This document shows, piece after piece, positions 1 through 6,494 of a DNA stretch of 13,301 bases. The DNA is from Trichothermofontia sp964536415 (GTDB lineage: Bacteria; Cyanobacteriota; Cyanobacteriia; B231), in assembly GCA_964536415.1 (NCBI GenBank), contig CAZHXN010000101.1, positions 1-13,301 on the forward strand, read 5' to 3'. The notes below the pieces were generated by a model. The model saw nothing but the letters and a program-made list of their open reading frames with translations, made no database searches and was not told the origin of the DNA. Numbering within the stretch: position 1 is the first letter of the stretch; each line of letters begins with the position of its first letter. The translations under genes and the position numbers were made by a program.

Positions 1-66
1 GGGGGCGGGGGGGGGGGGGGGGGGGGAGAAAAGGGGTCCCGGGGGGGGGGGGGGGGGGGGCGGGGG
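1..66. other. Near-homopolymeric G tract, probable sequencing or assembly artefact
   Basis: The first 66 bases are G except for C at 6, a short A-rich patch at 27-32, T at 37, CCC at 38-40 and C at 61. Ordinary cyanobacterial sequence with a HIP1 site begins immediately after. Two-colour Illumina chemistry calls missing signal as G, and such tails can be assembled onto contig ends. I infer that this is not genomic DNA; a real G-rich repeat is possible but unlikely. Confidence 0.8.
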
Positions 67-681
67 TGTCTGTATCGGACTACAGGCGATCGCCTGTTGA
101 ATACCCACGAGAACCTCCTGAATGACGATCGGATCACAGGTGATAAACCCTAGCAGGGGATGACGCCGCTGACTGGCCAGGGTGACATCAGCCGGGGTGG
201 TGGCTAACAGGTGCGTTTCGGTTAAATCTTCTCCGGGTAAGCGGACCGATCGCGGTTGGTGGGCGAGGACGAGGACCGACATATTGGCCGCGATGGCTAA
301 CAGGAAGTATTCCCGCTTCAAGTGGCTTTCCGGGTCAAGGATGAGTTTAACCGACGTTGGATCGGGATCTGTCAGGATTGGGGAAGACGGGGCCTCGGTT
401 GTCAATGTGCACAGGATAGGCGCTCCACCGAGGCAGGTCCGATAGCGATCGAGATCTTCCTGCCACACTGGGGCGGAGGGAAGCTTTACCCAAAGTGTCG
501 CGGCGAGTTCCTGGTCTATCAATACGTCAATCAGGGAACCCATGACCGACTTCAAAGTCGCTGGGCTGAGTGGCAGCGGTGCCGGGGGCGATGGGCAATG
601 GCAAGCCAGTTCATACAGGGAAATATCCTGGCAGGAGAAGGCGGTCATAAATTTATTCAGAATAGGCAGAGAATCGGTCAA
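67..681 (-). CDS. N-terminal part of a cyanobacterial sensor protein, DICT-like sensory domain (partial)
   Basis: An open minus-strand frame of 205 codons runs from a TTG at 681-679 to the artefact at the window edge without a stop. Alternative starts are TTG at 693-691 and ATG at 648-646; an in-frame TAA at 696-694 bounds it upstream. The product starts LTDSLPILNKFMTAF. It then has a stretch around SLIDVLIDQELAATLWVKLP and a second around LKREYFLLAIAANMSVLVLA, then LLGFITCDPIVIQEVL. The pattern of a helical SLIDVLIDQ segment, an LWVKLP strand, a conserved RYR and then a REYFLL strand resembles the DICT-type sensory domains that cyanobacteria place in front of histidine kinase or diguanylate cyclase modules. 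This assignment is from memory of the family, not a search. The output domain would lie beyond the window, so kinase or cyclase cannot be decided. No strong ribosome binding site is visible, so the start is uncertain. It is transcribed divergently from the Ser/Thr kinase. Confidence 0.6.
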
Positions 682-984
682 GCCAGCACCCAATTAATGA
701 TACGCAAACGATAGCGCTAACGGGTGAATGAGGGAGACGCTGGGCTGAGGAGACACCCCTGAAATGGGGCCATATCTAGCCTTAATCATTAGTCTGACAC
801 TCGCGATGAGCATTTGTCGATTCCATTCAGCCCATCCTCATGCAGTGACTTCGACTGAATTGTACCGGCTCTCCTGGAATGGGATAAAAATAACAGAGGA
901 GCCAGGTTTGACAAGCCAACCCTCAGGCGTGTATCTAGTATCATTTTTGTGTAATTTGTGTCGGGATCTGGACGGTTCTCCCCT
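682..984. other. Intergenic region between two divergent genes
   Basis: About 300 bases separate the partial sensor gene from the protein kinase. The only element I can support is the kinase promoter near 908-937. Small open frames here (plus 764-988, minus 789-1028) show no recognisable protein features and overlap the kinase start or the promoter, so I do not call genes. Confidence 0.6.
908..937 (+). promoter_or_regulatory. Predicted sigma-70-type promoter of the Ser/Thr kinase gene
   Basis: A perfect TTGACA -35 element lies at 908-913 and TATCTA at 932-937, with an 18-base spacer. Transcription would start near 944 and leave a leader of about 40 bases before the ATG at 985. This position also argues against the GTG at 958 as start. 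The call rests on sequence pattern only. Confidence 0.55.
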
Positions 985-2541
985 ATGACTGATCCGCGAT
1001 CGCCCAATACCGGGGCGGTGATTGCCAACCGTTATCGCATCTTGTCACTTCTGGGACAGGGAGGATTTGGCCGTTCCTACCTGGCGGAGGATCAGAATCG
1101 CTTTGGCGAACGGTGTGTGCTCAAGGAATTTGCACCGCAATTGCAGGGAACCCAGGCCCTGCAAAAGGCAAAGGCCCTCTTTCAACGGGAGGCGGGGATT
1201 CTGTACCAGTTGCAACATCCCCAAATTCCGGCCTTCCGCGAGTTACTCCAGACCAACATTCAGGGGCAAGAACGGCTGTTCCTAGTGCAGCAATATATTC
1301 CAGGGGAAACCTATCTGGAACAGCTTCAGCAAGGACTGCGGTGGGTGGAGGCTGATGCCGTGCAATTTCTGCGCTACCTACTTCCCGTTTTAGATTATCT
1401 GCATGGCCAGGGAATCCTGCACCGGGATATTGCCCCGGACAATCTCATCTGCGAAGCGACCCACCAATGGCCTGTTTTGATTGATTTTGGGGCCGTTAAA
1501 CAACTGGCCATCAGCGTGATTCAGCAGTTCAGCCCGCAGGGACAGGTTGTGGCAACGGTGGTGGCCAAGCCGGGCTATACGCCGCCGGAACAACAGTATG
1601 GTCAGCCCGTCGCAGCGAGTGATCTCTACGCCTTGGGGGTAACCACATTGGTGCTGTTAACTGGGCGCAGTCCAGTAGAGTTGCGCGATCGCGGCAGTGG
1701 CGAATGGAATTGGCAATCGTTGATCACTGTGTCTCCGGCCTTGACCAGGGTGCTGGAAACCCTGCTGGCGGAACGGGTCCGCGATCGCTACCCCTCAGCC
1801 AAGGCCGTTCTGGCAGATCTGGACCAATGGTCAGCGGGCAGCGGTTATGCCTATCTACCTGCCGGAGGGCTATCGCCCTCGTTGCCCCCCGCTCGATCGC
1901 AGCCACAGCCTATCCGTCCATCTCTGTCACAATCCCTTTCGCAACTCCGCACACTTGCGGTTGCACCCCGTCGTCCCGTTGCCCCTTCACTGACCCTTCC
2001 TCCTGCCACCCATGCCGCTGTTGCTCCAGCGGTTCCCAGCCAGCCCCGTTCTCCCCTCCCTCGCTACCGTTGGTTTGGGCGATTACTGGGGCTGCTGCTG
2101 CTGCCCCTGGGGATGCTCTTCAAAGCTTTTCTGGCTCTACTTAACTGGAGCTTGCGGGGGCTATTAGCCTTCGTCGGTCAAATCCTGGGGACGGTCATCG
2201 CCAAGCTCATGGTGGCGGCGATCGGGGTTGTATTGCTGCTCAATTTAGTGGGAGATTCCGTGCCCCAGTGGTCTACCTGGCTGGGTCGGTTACCCGTGAT
2301 TAATGGGGGCTGGCCCGCACGATCAACCGCTGACGCCAACTGTCAGGAGCACATCCTTACCGATATGCAAGCCAAGAAGATCCCGGCCAGTGAACGGAGT
2401 CGGCTGTATGCGATCGTCGATGCCCAGTTTTATGCGGCCTATCCCGATCTAGAGGGACGGGAATTAACCAACACGCCAGCCGATGCCCCATTACGCCGTG
2501 CCTGGTGTGAGTTAGCCAAGGCAGCGATCGCAGCTTATTAG
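985..2541 (+). CDS. Membrane-anchored serine/threonine protein kinase (Hanks type)
   Basis: This 518-residue protein has a Hanks-type kinase domain at about residues 17-283. Visible motifs are the glycine loop GQGGFG (24-29), the ATP-binding lysine K47 in VLKEF, a helix-C glutamate E69, the catalytic loop HRDIAPDN with D148, the metal-binding DFG at 167-169, the PPE end of the activation segment at E202 and the conserved D213 in SDLYALG. A proline-rich linker (about 290-358) leads to a hydrophobic region (about 362-425) that could hold one or two membrane spans, then a C-terminal domain of about 90 residues with two cysteines. The kinase probably faces the cytoplasm and the tail is the candidate sensor; substrates are unknown. 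I prefer ATG 985 over the in-frame GTG at 958, because 958 falls too close to the predicted transcription start. The usual lysine two residues after the catalytic aspartate is alanine here (A150); cyanobacterial relatives often have serine there. The gene is convergent with sufR. Confidence 0.93.
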   Translation: MTDPRSPNTGAVIANRYRILSLLGQGGFGRSYLAEDQNRFGERCVLKEFAPQLQGTQALQKAKALFQREAGILYQLQHPQIPAFRELLQTNIQGQERLFLVQQYIPGETYLEQLQQGLRWVEADAVQFLRYLLPVLDYLHGQGILHRDIAPDNLICEATHQWPVLIDFGAVKQLAISVIQQFSPQGQVVATVVAKPGYTPPEQQYGQPVAASDLYALGVTTLVLLTGRSPVELRDRGSGEWNWQSLITVSPALTRVLETLLAERVRDRYPSAKAVLADLDQWSAGSGYAYLPAGGLSPSLPPARSQPQPIRPSLSQSLSQLRTLAVAPRRPVAPSLTLPPATHAAVAPAVPSQPRSPLPRYRWFGRLLGLLLLPLGMLFKAFLALLNWSLRGLLAFVGQILGTVIAKLMVAAIGVVLLLNLVGDSVPQWSTWLGRLPVINGGWPARSTADANCQEHILTDMQAKKIPASERSRLYAIVDAQFYAAYPDLEGRELTNTPADAPLRRAWCELAKAAIAAY

Positions 2542-2563
2542 TACAAATTGATGATTAATTGGG

Positions 2564-2620
2564 GGCTGACCGATAACCCGTTGGCCTCCCGCCGGTGGCG
2601 GTCAGAGCCTAGGAGGCCGA
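2564..2620. terminator. Structured intergenic region between convergent kinase and sufR, likely bidirectional terminator
   Basis: Three complementary pairings are visible. GGC+TGACCG (2564-2572) pairs with CGGTCA+GCC (2599-2609) across a two-base bulge. CCGCC (2589-2593) pairs with GGCGG (2597-2601) over a three-base loop. GGCCTCC (2583-2589) pairs with GGAGGCC (2612-2618). The first and third pairings cross, so they are alternatives. There is no U-run, so this is not a textbook intrinsic terminator. The position between two converging 3' ends, overlapping the sufR stop codon at 2609-2611, supports a termination or transcript-end role. Confidence 0.5.
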
Positions 2621-3280
2621 TCGCACGTCTAACCTGGCCTGAATCAAATAACCACAGCGGTGCTCACCCTCATTAATCCAGTGGGTCCGCTCCACCACGC
2701 AGTCGGGTAAGGCCGCTGCAAACATCTCCAGTTCATGGCCACATACACTGGGGAAGGATTCGGCCACACTGAAAATCGCACAGTGGTGTTCCGTCAACAT
2801 AAATTGGGCGGTGGCCCCCGGTTTACTGGTTTCCACGGGATACCACTCAGCCATATAGCCCTCGGCTCGCCGCAGACTGGCTAGCCGTTCGACGCGATCG
2901 CGCAAACTGCCCTTGCCTAACTGTTGCCGATATTCCAGGGCTTTCCGTTGCCATTGTTTGCGTAGAATCGATCCCACCCCTTCTTCTCCAACGGTTTCCG
3001 CCAGCGTATCCAGTAGCGAAAGGGCAAAGCGATCGTAATTAGCAGGGAATTGCGCCCGTCCAGTCTGGCTCAGTTCATAGACATGGGTGGGGCGGCCAGT
3101 CCCCTCCTGCACCGACTGATGCACAATGAGCGCGTCAGCCTCCAAATCCTTAAGATGGCGTCGCACCGCTTGGGGGCTGATGTCGAGGGCGTCAGCGAGG
3201 GTCTGGGCGGTGGCCTGCCCATGTTTGAGCAAGAACTGGAGGATATCTTGCTTGGTCGAGGTGTGCTGGGTAGTCGTCAT
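2609..3280 (-). CDS. sufR: SufR, iron-sulfur-sensing transcriptional repressor of the suf operon
   Basis: This 223-residue regulator has an N-terminal winged helix-turn-helix of the DeoR/ArsR-like type (about residues 8-65, with the recognition region DISPQAVRRHLKDLEADALI). Its C-terminal region carries four cysteines, C167, C180, C194 and C209, with spacing C-X12-C-X13-C-X14-C. That spacing is the signature I know from Synechocystis SufR, where the cysteines bind a 4Fe-4S cluster. The cluster-loaded repressor is known to bind the sufR-sufB intergenic region and turn off suf transcription when Fe-S supply is adequate. Two operator-type repeats lie upstream of this gene. The ATG at 3280-3278 gives an N-terminus (MTTTQHTSTKQDIL) and length usual for the family. 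An in-frame ATG at 3394 would add 38 atypical residues and would sit inside the first operator, so I reject it. The gene is divergent from ftrC and sufB and convergent with the kinase. Confidence 0.96.
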   Translation of the reverse strand: MTTTQHTSTKQDILQFLLKHGQATAQTLADALDISPQAVRRHLKDLEADALIVHQSVQEGTGRPTHVYELSQTGRAQFPANYDRFALSLLDTLAETVGEEGVGSILRKQWQRKALEYRQQLGKGSLRDRVERLASLRRAEGYMAEWYPVETSKPGATAQFMLTEHHCAIFSVAESFPSVCGHELEMFAAALPDCVVERTHWINEGEHRCGYLIQARLDVRSAS

Positions 3281-3362
3281 GTGCAGTGCGATCGACGGCA
3301 GGGCGCATTTAGGCGGAACATTCGGAGCCTTCAAGATAGGCAACCCTCCCAGATAAACGAGG

Positions 3363-3391
3363 GATTTATCTGATTGAGTTGACTTTAACAA
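3363..3391 (-). promoter_or_regulatory. Tentative sufR promoter
   Basis: On the minus strand TTGTTA (3391-3386) and TAAATC (3368-3363) are separated by 17 bases. The -35 element overlaps the left half of the first SufR operator, which would allow autorepression. Both boxes are imperfect, so this is a pattern-based guess. Confidence 0.3.
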
Positions 3392-3409
3392 CATAATTGT
3401 TGCTAAACT
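3379..3409 (+). promoter_or_regulatory. Tentative promoter of the ftrC-suf operon
   Basis: TTGACT at 3379-3384 and TAAACT at 3404-3409 have a 19-base spacer, slightly long. The first SufR operator (3389-3402) fills the spacer, as expected for repression by blocking RNA polymerase. The leader to ftrC would be about 75 bases and would contain the second operator. Confidence 0.35.
3389..3402. promoter_or_regulatory. SufR operator 1 (CAAC-N6-GTTG)
   Basis: The sequence is CAAC, six bases (ATAATT), then GTTG: a perfect match to the inverted repeat reported for SufR binding in Synechocystis. It lies between sufR and ftrC and overlaps predicted promoter elements of both directions. Confidence 0.85.
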
Positions 3410-3429
3410 AACCTCAGGGACTAGTTAAG

Positions 3430-3443
3430 CAACACAGTTGTTG
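3430..3443. promoter_or_regulatory. SufR operator 2 (CAAC-N6-GTTG)
   Basis: This is a second perfect CAAC-N6-GTTG repeat with spacer ACAGTT. Its centre is 41 bases from that of operator 1, close to four helical turns, so both would face the same side of the DNA. It ends 48 bases before the ftrC start. Confidence 0.83.
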
Positions 3444-3491
3444 TTTTACCTATCTTAACTGGTCTCGGTTCGTTCTGTCACATTAACCACT

Positions 3492-3860
3492 ATGCAAACC
3501 ACCCAGCCCCAACAAGCCTCAGACAAAAGCCTGGAAGCCATGCGGCATTTCGCCGAGACCTACGCCAAGCGCACGGGCACTTACTTCTGTAGCGACCCCA
3601 GTATTACGGCGGTGGTGATTGAGGGGTTGGCGAAGCATAAGGATGAGTATGGGTCGCCCCTGTGCCCCTGTCGCCACTACGAAGACAAGGAGGCCGAGGT
3701 CCACGCCAGTTATTGGAACTGTCCCTGTGTGCCCATGCGGGAGCGGCGGGAATGTCACTGCATGTTGTTCCTGATGCCGGATAACCCGTTTGCAGGCACC
3801 AAGCAGGAAATTACTTTTGAAGAGATTCGCGGCACTACCAATGGCGTATCGGCGCACTAA
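3492..3860 (+). CDS. ftrC: Ferredoxin:thioredoxin reductase catalytic (beta) chain
   Basis: This 122-residue protein is the catalytic chain of ferredoxin:thioredoxin reductase. With the variable chain (not in this window) it uses electrons from photoreduced ferredoxin to reduce the disulfide of thioredoxin, and so couples light to thiol regulation of metabolism. The signature motifs are CPCRHY at 58-63 and CPC at 77-79 followed by CHC at 88-90. By family knowledge C58, C77, C79 and C88 hold the 4Fe-4S cluster, and C60 and C90 form the redox-active disulfide; numbering is shifted by three from the Synechocystis enzyme. All are present, so the enzyme should be active. The length is normal. No clear ribosome binding site precedes ATG 3492, but the N-terminus matches family length. 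It ends 15 bases before sufB, and both SufR operators lie upstream of it, so it is probably the first gene of the SufR-controlled operon. Confidence 0.96.
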   Translation: MQTTQPQQASDKSLEAMRHFAETYAKRTGTYFCSDPSITAVVIEGLAKHKDEYGSPLCPCRHYEDKEAEVHASYWNCPCVPMRERRECHCMLFLMPDNPFAGTKQEITFEEIRGTTNGVSAH

Positions 3861-3875
3861 TAGGGAGGCAAACCC

Positions 3876-5318
3876 ATGACAGCAGCAGTTAAAAATCTAG
3901 ATCTGGTTAATCAGCCCTACAAGTACGGCTTTGTCACCGAGATTGAGTCCGATACGATTCCCCGTGGGTTGACGGAAGAAACGGTTCGGCTGATTTCGGC
4001 CAAGAAGGGTGAACCGGAGTTTATGTTGGCGTTCCGGTTAAAAGCCTTTCGCCAGTGGCAAAAGCTGAAGGAACCGACTTGGCCAGCGGTGAGCTATCCA
4101 CCGATCGACTACCAGGACATCATTTACTATTCGGCTCCCAAGGTGCAGGCAAAGAAGCAAAGCCTGGAGGAAGTCGATCCGGTGTTGTTGGAAACCTTTG
4201 AGAAGTTGGGGATTCCGCTCTCGGAGCAAAAGCGACTGGCCAATGTGGCGGTGGACGCTGTATTTGATAGTGTCTCTGTGGCGACGACCTTCCGGGAAAA
4301 GTTGGCGAAGGAAGGGGTGATTTTCTGTTCGATCGCCGAAGCGGTGCGCGAGTATCCCGATCTGGTGCAAAAGTATCTGGGTAGTGTGGTGCCGACGGGG
4401 GATAACTACTTTGCGGCGCTGAATTCGGCGGTATTCAGTGATGGCTCCTTTGTCTATATTCCTAAAGGTGTCCATTGTCCGATGGAACTGTCCACCTATT
4501 TCCGGATTAATAACGGTGAATCGGGGCAGTTTGAGCGGACGCTGATTATTGCCGAGGAAGGTAGCTACGTGAGCTATCTGGAGGGATGTACTGCGCCGAT
4601 GTTCGACACCAACCAACTCCATGCAGCGGTGGTGGAATTGGTGGCTCTGGACAATGCCGAAATCAAGTACTCGACGGTACAAAACTGGTACGCCGGGGAT
4701 GCTAATGGCAAGGGTGGGATTTACAACTTTGTTACCAAGCGAGGTCTTTGTCAGGGGGTGAATTCCAAGATTTCCTGGACGCAGGTGGAAACCGGTTCTG
4801 CGATTACCTGGAAGTATCCCAGTTGTGTGCTGGTGGGGGATAATTCTGTTGGTGAGTTCTATTCCGTGGCGCTGACGAATAACTATCAGCAGGCGGATAC
4901 GGGCACTAAGATGATCCACGTTGGGCGTAATACCCGCAGCACGATCGTCTCCAAGGGCATTTCCGCTGGCCACTCGCAAAACAGCTATCGCGGGCTGGTG
5001 AAGATCGGTCCCAAGGCGGCAGGGGCGCGGAATTATTCCCAGTGTGATTCGATGCTGATTGGCGATCGGGCGCAGGCGAATACGTTCCCCTATATCCAGG
5101 TGCAAAACCAGACGGCCAGGGTGGAGCATGAAGCTTCGACCTCAAAGATTGGCGAAGACCAATTGTTCTACTTTGCCCAGCGGGGGATTGCCGCCGAAGA
5201 TGCCATTTCGATGATGATTAGTGGCTTCTGCAAGGAAGTGTTTAATCAACTGCCAATGGAGTTTGCGGTTGAGGCCGATCGCTTGCTGAGTTTGAAACTC
5301 GAGGGCAGTGTCGGGTAG
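3876..5318 (+). CDS. sufB: SufB, Fe-S cluster assembly scaffold protein
   Basis: This 480-residue protein is the SufB subunit of the cytosolic SufBCD complex, on which 4Fe-4S clusters are assembled from SufS-derived sulfur. The C-terminal core is strongly conserved: QCDSMLIGD contains C390, which aligns with the essential Cys405 of E. coli SufB (both lie 90 residues from the C-terminus), and VEHEAST contains H418 and E419, matching E. coli His433 and Glu434. The end, IGEDQLFYFAQRG to LEGSVG, is typical. The length is normal. A good Shine-Dalgarno GGGAGG (3863-3868) lies seven bases before the ATG. The stop TAG overlaps by one base the GTG start of a truncated downstream ORF, and sufC begins about 390 bases later, an unusual gap for this operon. 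Confidence 0.98.
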   Translation: MTAAVKNLDLVNQPYKYGFVTEIESDTIPRGLTEETVRLISAKKGEPEFMLAFRLKAFRQWQKLKEPTWPAVSYPPIDYQDIIYYSAPKVQAKKQSLEEVDPVLLETFEKLGIPLSEQKRLANVAVDAVFDSVSVATTFREKLAKEGVIFCSIAEAVREYPDLVQKYLGSVVPTGDNYFAALNSAVFSDGSFVYIPKGVHCPMELSTYFRINNGESGQFERTLIIAEEGSYVSYLEGCTAPMFDTNQLHAAVVELVALDNAEIKYSTVQNWYAGDANGKGGIYNFVTKRGLCQGVNSKISWTQVETGSAITWKYPSCVLVGDNSVGEFYSVALTNNYQQADTGTKMIHVGRNTRSTIVSKGISAGHSQNSYRGLVKIGPKAAGARNYSQCDSMLIGDRAQANTFPYIQVQNQTARVEHEASTSKIGEDQLFYFAQRGIAAEDAISMMISGFCKEVFNQLPMEFAVEADRLLSLKLEGSVG

Positions 5319-5620
5319 TGCGGGGACAGTTGGATTTGCTGGTGTTGAAGGAAGGGTTTTGGGTGTTGGTCATCGAAACCAAGGAAGTTTCCTATTCCTT
5401 GCAATCCGGTTTAGCGCAACTCCTGGCTTATATGCTGGCCCATCCCAATGGCGAGCACCCCTGTTTTGGAATGCTGACCAATGGAGCCAGTTTCATATCC
5501 ATTAAACTTGTACCGGGAGAGTCGCCCCAATATGCCCTTTCTGATCAGTTTGATCTCGAAAGCCAGCAGAATGAACTGTACTCGGGGCTTGCCATTATGC
5601 AGGCGTTGGCGCAGGTATAG
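5318..5620 (+). pseudogene. Truncated PD-(D/E)xK nuclease-fold ORF (HsdR N-terminal-like family) between sufB and sufC
   Basis: A 100-residue frame begins with GTG overlapping the sufB TAG (TAGTG). The protein starts directly at the conserved core strand GQLDLLVLKEGFWVLVIETK and continues AQLLAYMLAHP, PCFGMLTNG and YALSDQFD. This pattern is that of a cyanobacterial family of about 200 residues related to the N-terminal nuclease domain of type I restriction subunits. Relatives have roughly 100 further N-terminal residues; these are missing, and sufB occupies their place. The core residues D6, E20, K22 and Q34 are kept, but the N-terminal helix that usually supplies another acidic residue is lost. 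I read it as the remnant of a gene beheaded when it landed or was deleted next to sufB. Because the frame is still open and coupled to sufB, a translated small protein cannot be excluded. A nine-base direct repeat GCAGGTATA flanks its stop (5611-5619 and 5623-5631). Confidence 0.7.
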
Positions 5621-5678
5621 GGGCAGGTATAAATGTGACTTGCCCTATGCCTGGGTTAAAGGGTGGAGACAGTAAATC

Positions 5679-5699
5679 ACAGTGAAGATACAGTGAAGA
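5679..5699 (+). repeat. Tandem 11-base duplication upstream of sufC
   Basis: ACAGTGAAGA occurs at 5679-5688 and again at 5690-5699, a head-to-tail period of 11 bases. The second copy runs into the sufC ribosome binding site, so the duplication also doubles a purine-rich AAGA element. Confidence 0.8.
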
Positions 5700-5701
5700 G
5701 G
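5696..5701 (+). promoter_or_regulatory. Ribosome binding site of sufC
   Basis: AAGAGG lies seven bases before the GTG at 5709. It supports this non-ATG start, which also gives the usual SufC N-terminus. Confidence 0.65.
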
Positions 5702-5708
5702 TTTAAGG

Positions 5709-6494
5709 GTGATTAACGCTAACGGTGAGGTCATTTTATCGGTTCGTAATTTGACGGCAAATGTGGAAGATACCCCGATTCTCAAGGGGTTAAACCTGGA
5801 AATTCGGGCTGGGGAAATCCATGCCATAATGGGGCCAAATGGATCGGGGAAAAGTACGTTTTCCAAAATTCTGGCGGGTCATCCTGATTATGAAGTCACG
5901 GGCGGTGAGGTCATTTATCAGGGTAAAAACCTGCTGGATCTCGAACCAGAGGAGCGGGCACGGGAGGGGGTATTTTTGGCCTTCCAATATCCGCTGGAGA
6001 TTCCCGGTGTGACTAACCTGGATTTCCTACGGGTTGCCTACAATGCCCATCGCAAACATAAAGGGTTAGAGGAGCTTGATCCCCTGGATTTTGATGATTT
6101 GATTCAGGAACGGCTAGAAGTAGTGAAAATGAATCCCAACTTCCTGAGCCGTAGTGTTAATGAGGGGTTCTCCGGGGGCGAGAAAAAGCGCAATGAGATC
6201 TTGCAAATGGCATTGCTGGAGCCAACGCTGGCGATCCTGGATGAAACTGATTCCGGCCTGGATATTGATGCGCTGAAAATTGTTGCCAATGGGGTGAATC
6301 AACTCACCCGACCTGACAATGCGATTTTGCTGATCACCCACTATCAGCGGTTGCTGGATTACATCGTGCCCGATTATGTCCATGTGATGAGTGCGGGACG
6401 GATTATTAAGACTGGCACCAAGGAATTGGCCCTGGAATTGGAAGCTAGGGGGTATGACTGGGTGCTGGAAGCGGAAGCAGCGGGGGTGGCCTGA
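5709..6494 (+). CDS. sufC: SufC, ABC-type ATPase of the SufBCD complex
   Basis: This 261-residue cytosolic ATPase powers conformational change in the SufB-SufC2-SufD scaffold. All ABC ATPase motifs are visible: Walker A GPNGSGKST (residues 42-50, K48), a Q-loop in AFQYPLEIPG, the SufC-type signature FSGGEKKR (154-161), Walker B LAILDE with D178 and E179, the D-loop SGLD and the H-loop histidine H211 in LITHYQRLL. Signature and H-loop are those of SufC rather than transport ATPases, and there are no membrane segments. GTG at 5709 is chosen because the N-terminus (MINANGEVILSVRNLTA) matches family start and length and AAGAGG precedes it. The stop overlaps the sufD start (ATGA, four bases), implying translational coupling. 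An 88-base spacer with short direct repeats separates it from the truncated ORF upstream. Confidence 0.98.
   Translation: MINANGEVILSVRNLTANVEDTPILKGLNLEIRAGEIHAIMGPNGSGKSTFSKILAGHPDYEVTGGEVIYQGKNLLDLEPEERAREGVFLAFQYPLEIPGVTNLDFLRVAYNAHRKHKGLEELDPLDFDDLIQERLEVVKMNPNFLSRSVNEGFSGGEKKRNEILQMALLEPTLAILDETDSGLDIDALKIVANGVNQLTRPDNAILLITHYQRLLDYIVPDYVHVMSAGRIIKTGTKELALELEARGYDWVLEAEAAGVA

Noticed and set aside
182..714. Plus-strand open frames at 182-445 and 322-714
   Set aside because: They are antisense to the minus-strand sensor frame, which has a coherent protein pattern; these do not.
1704..2144. 146-codon plus frame inside the kinase gene
   Set aside because: An out-of-frame shadow in the kinase linker, rich in Pro, Ser and Cys, without a ribosome binding site.
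3281..3394. N-terminally extended sufR starting at 3394
   Set aside because: It would add 38 residues absent from the family and start within the SufR operator; ATG 3280 fits better.
4038..5129. 363-codon open frame antisense to sufB
   Set aside because: It lies wholly inside the strongly conserved sufB gene, has low-complexity His/Arg-rich composition and no family features; it is a codon-bias shadow.
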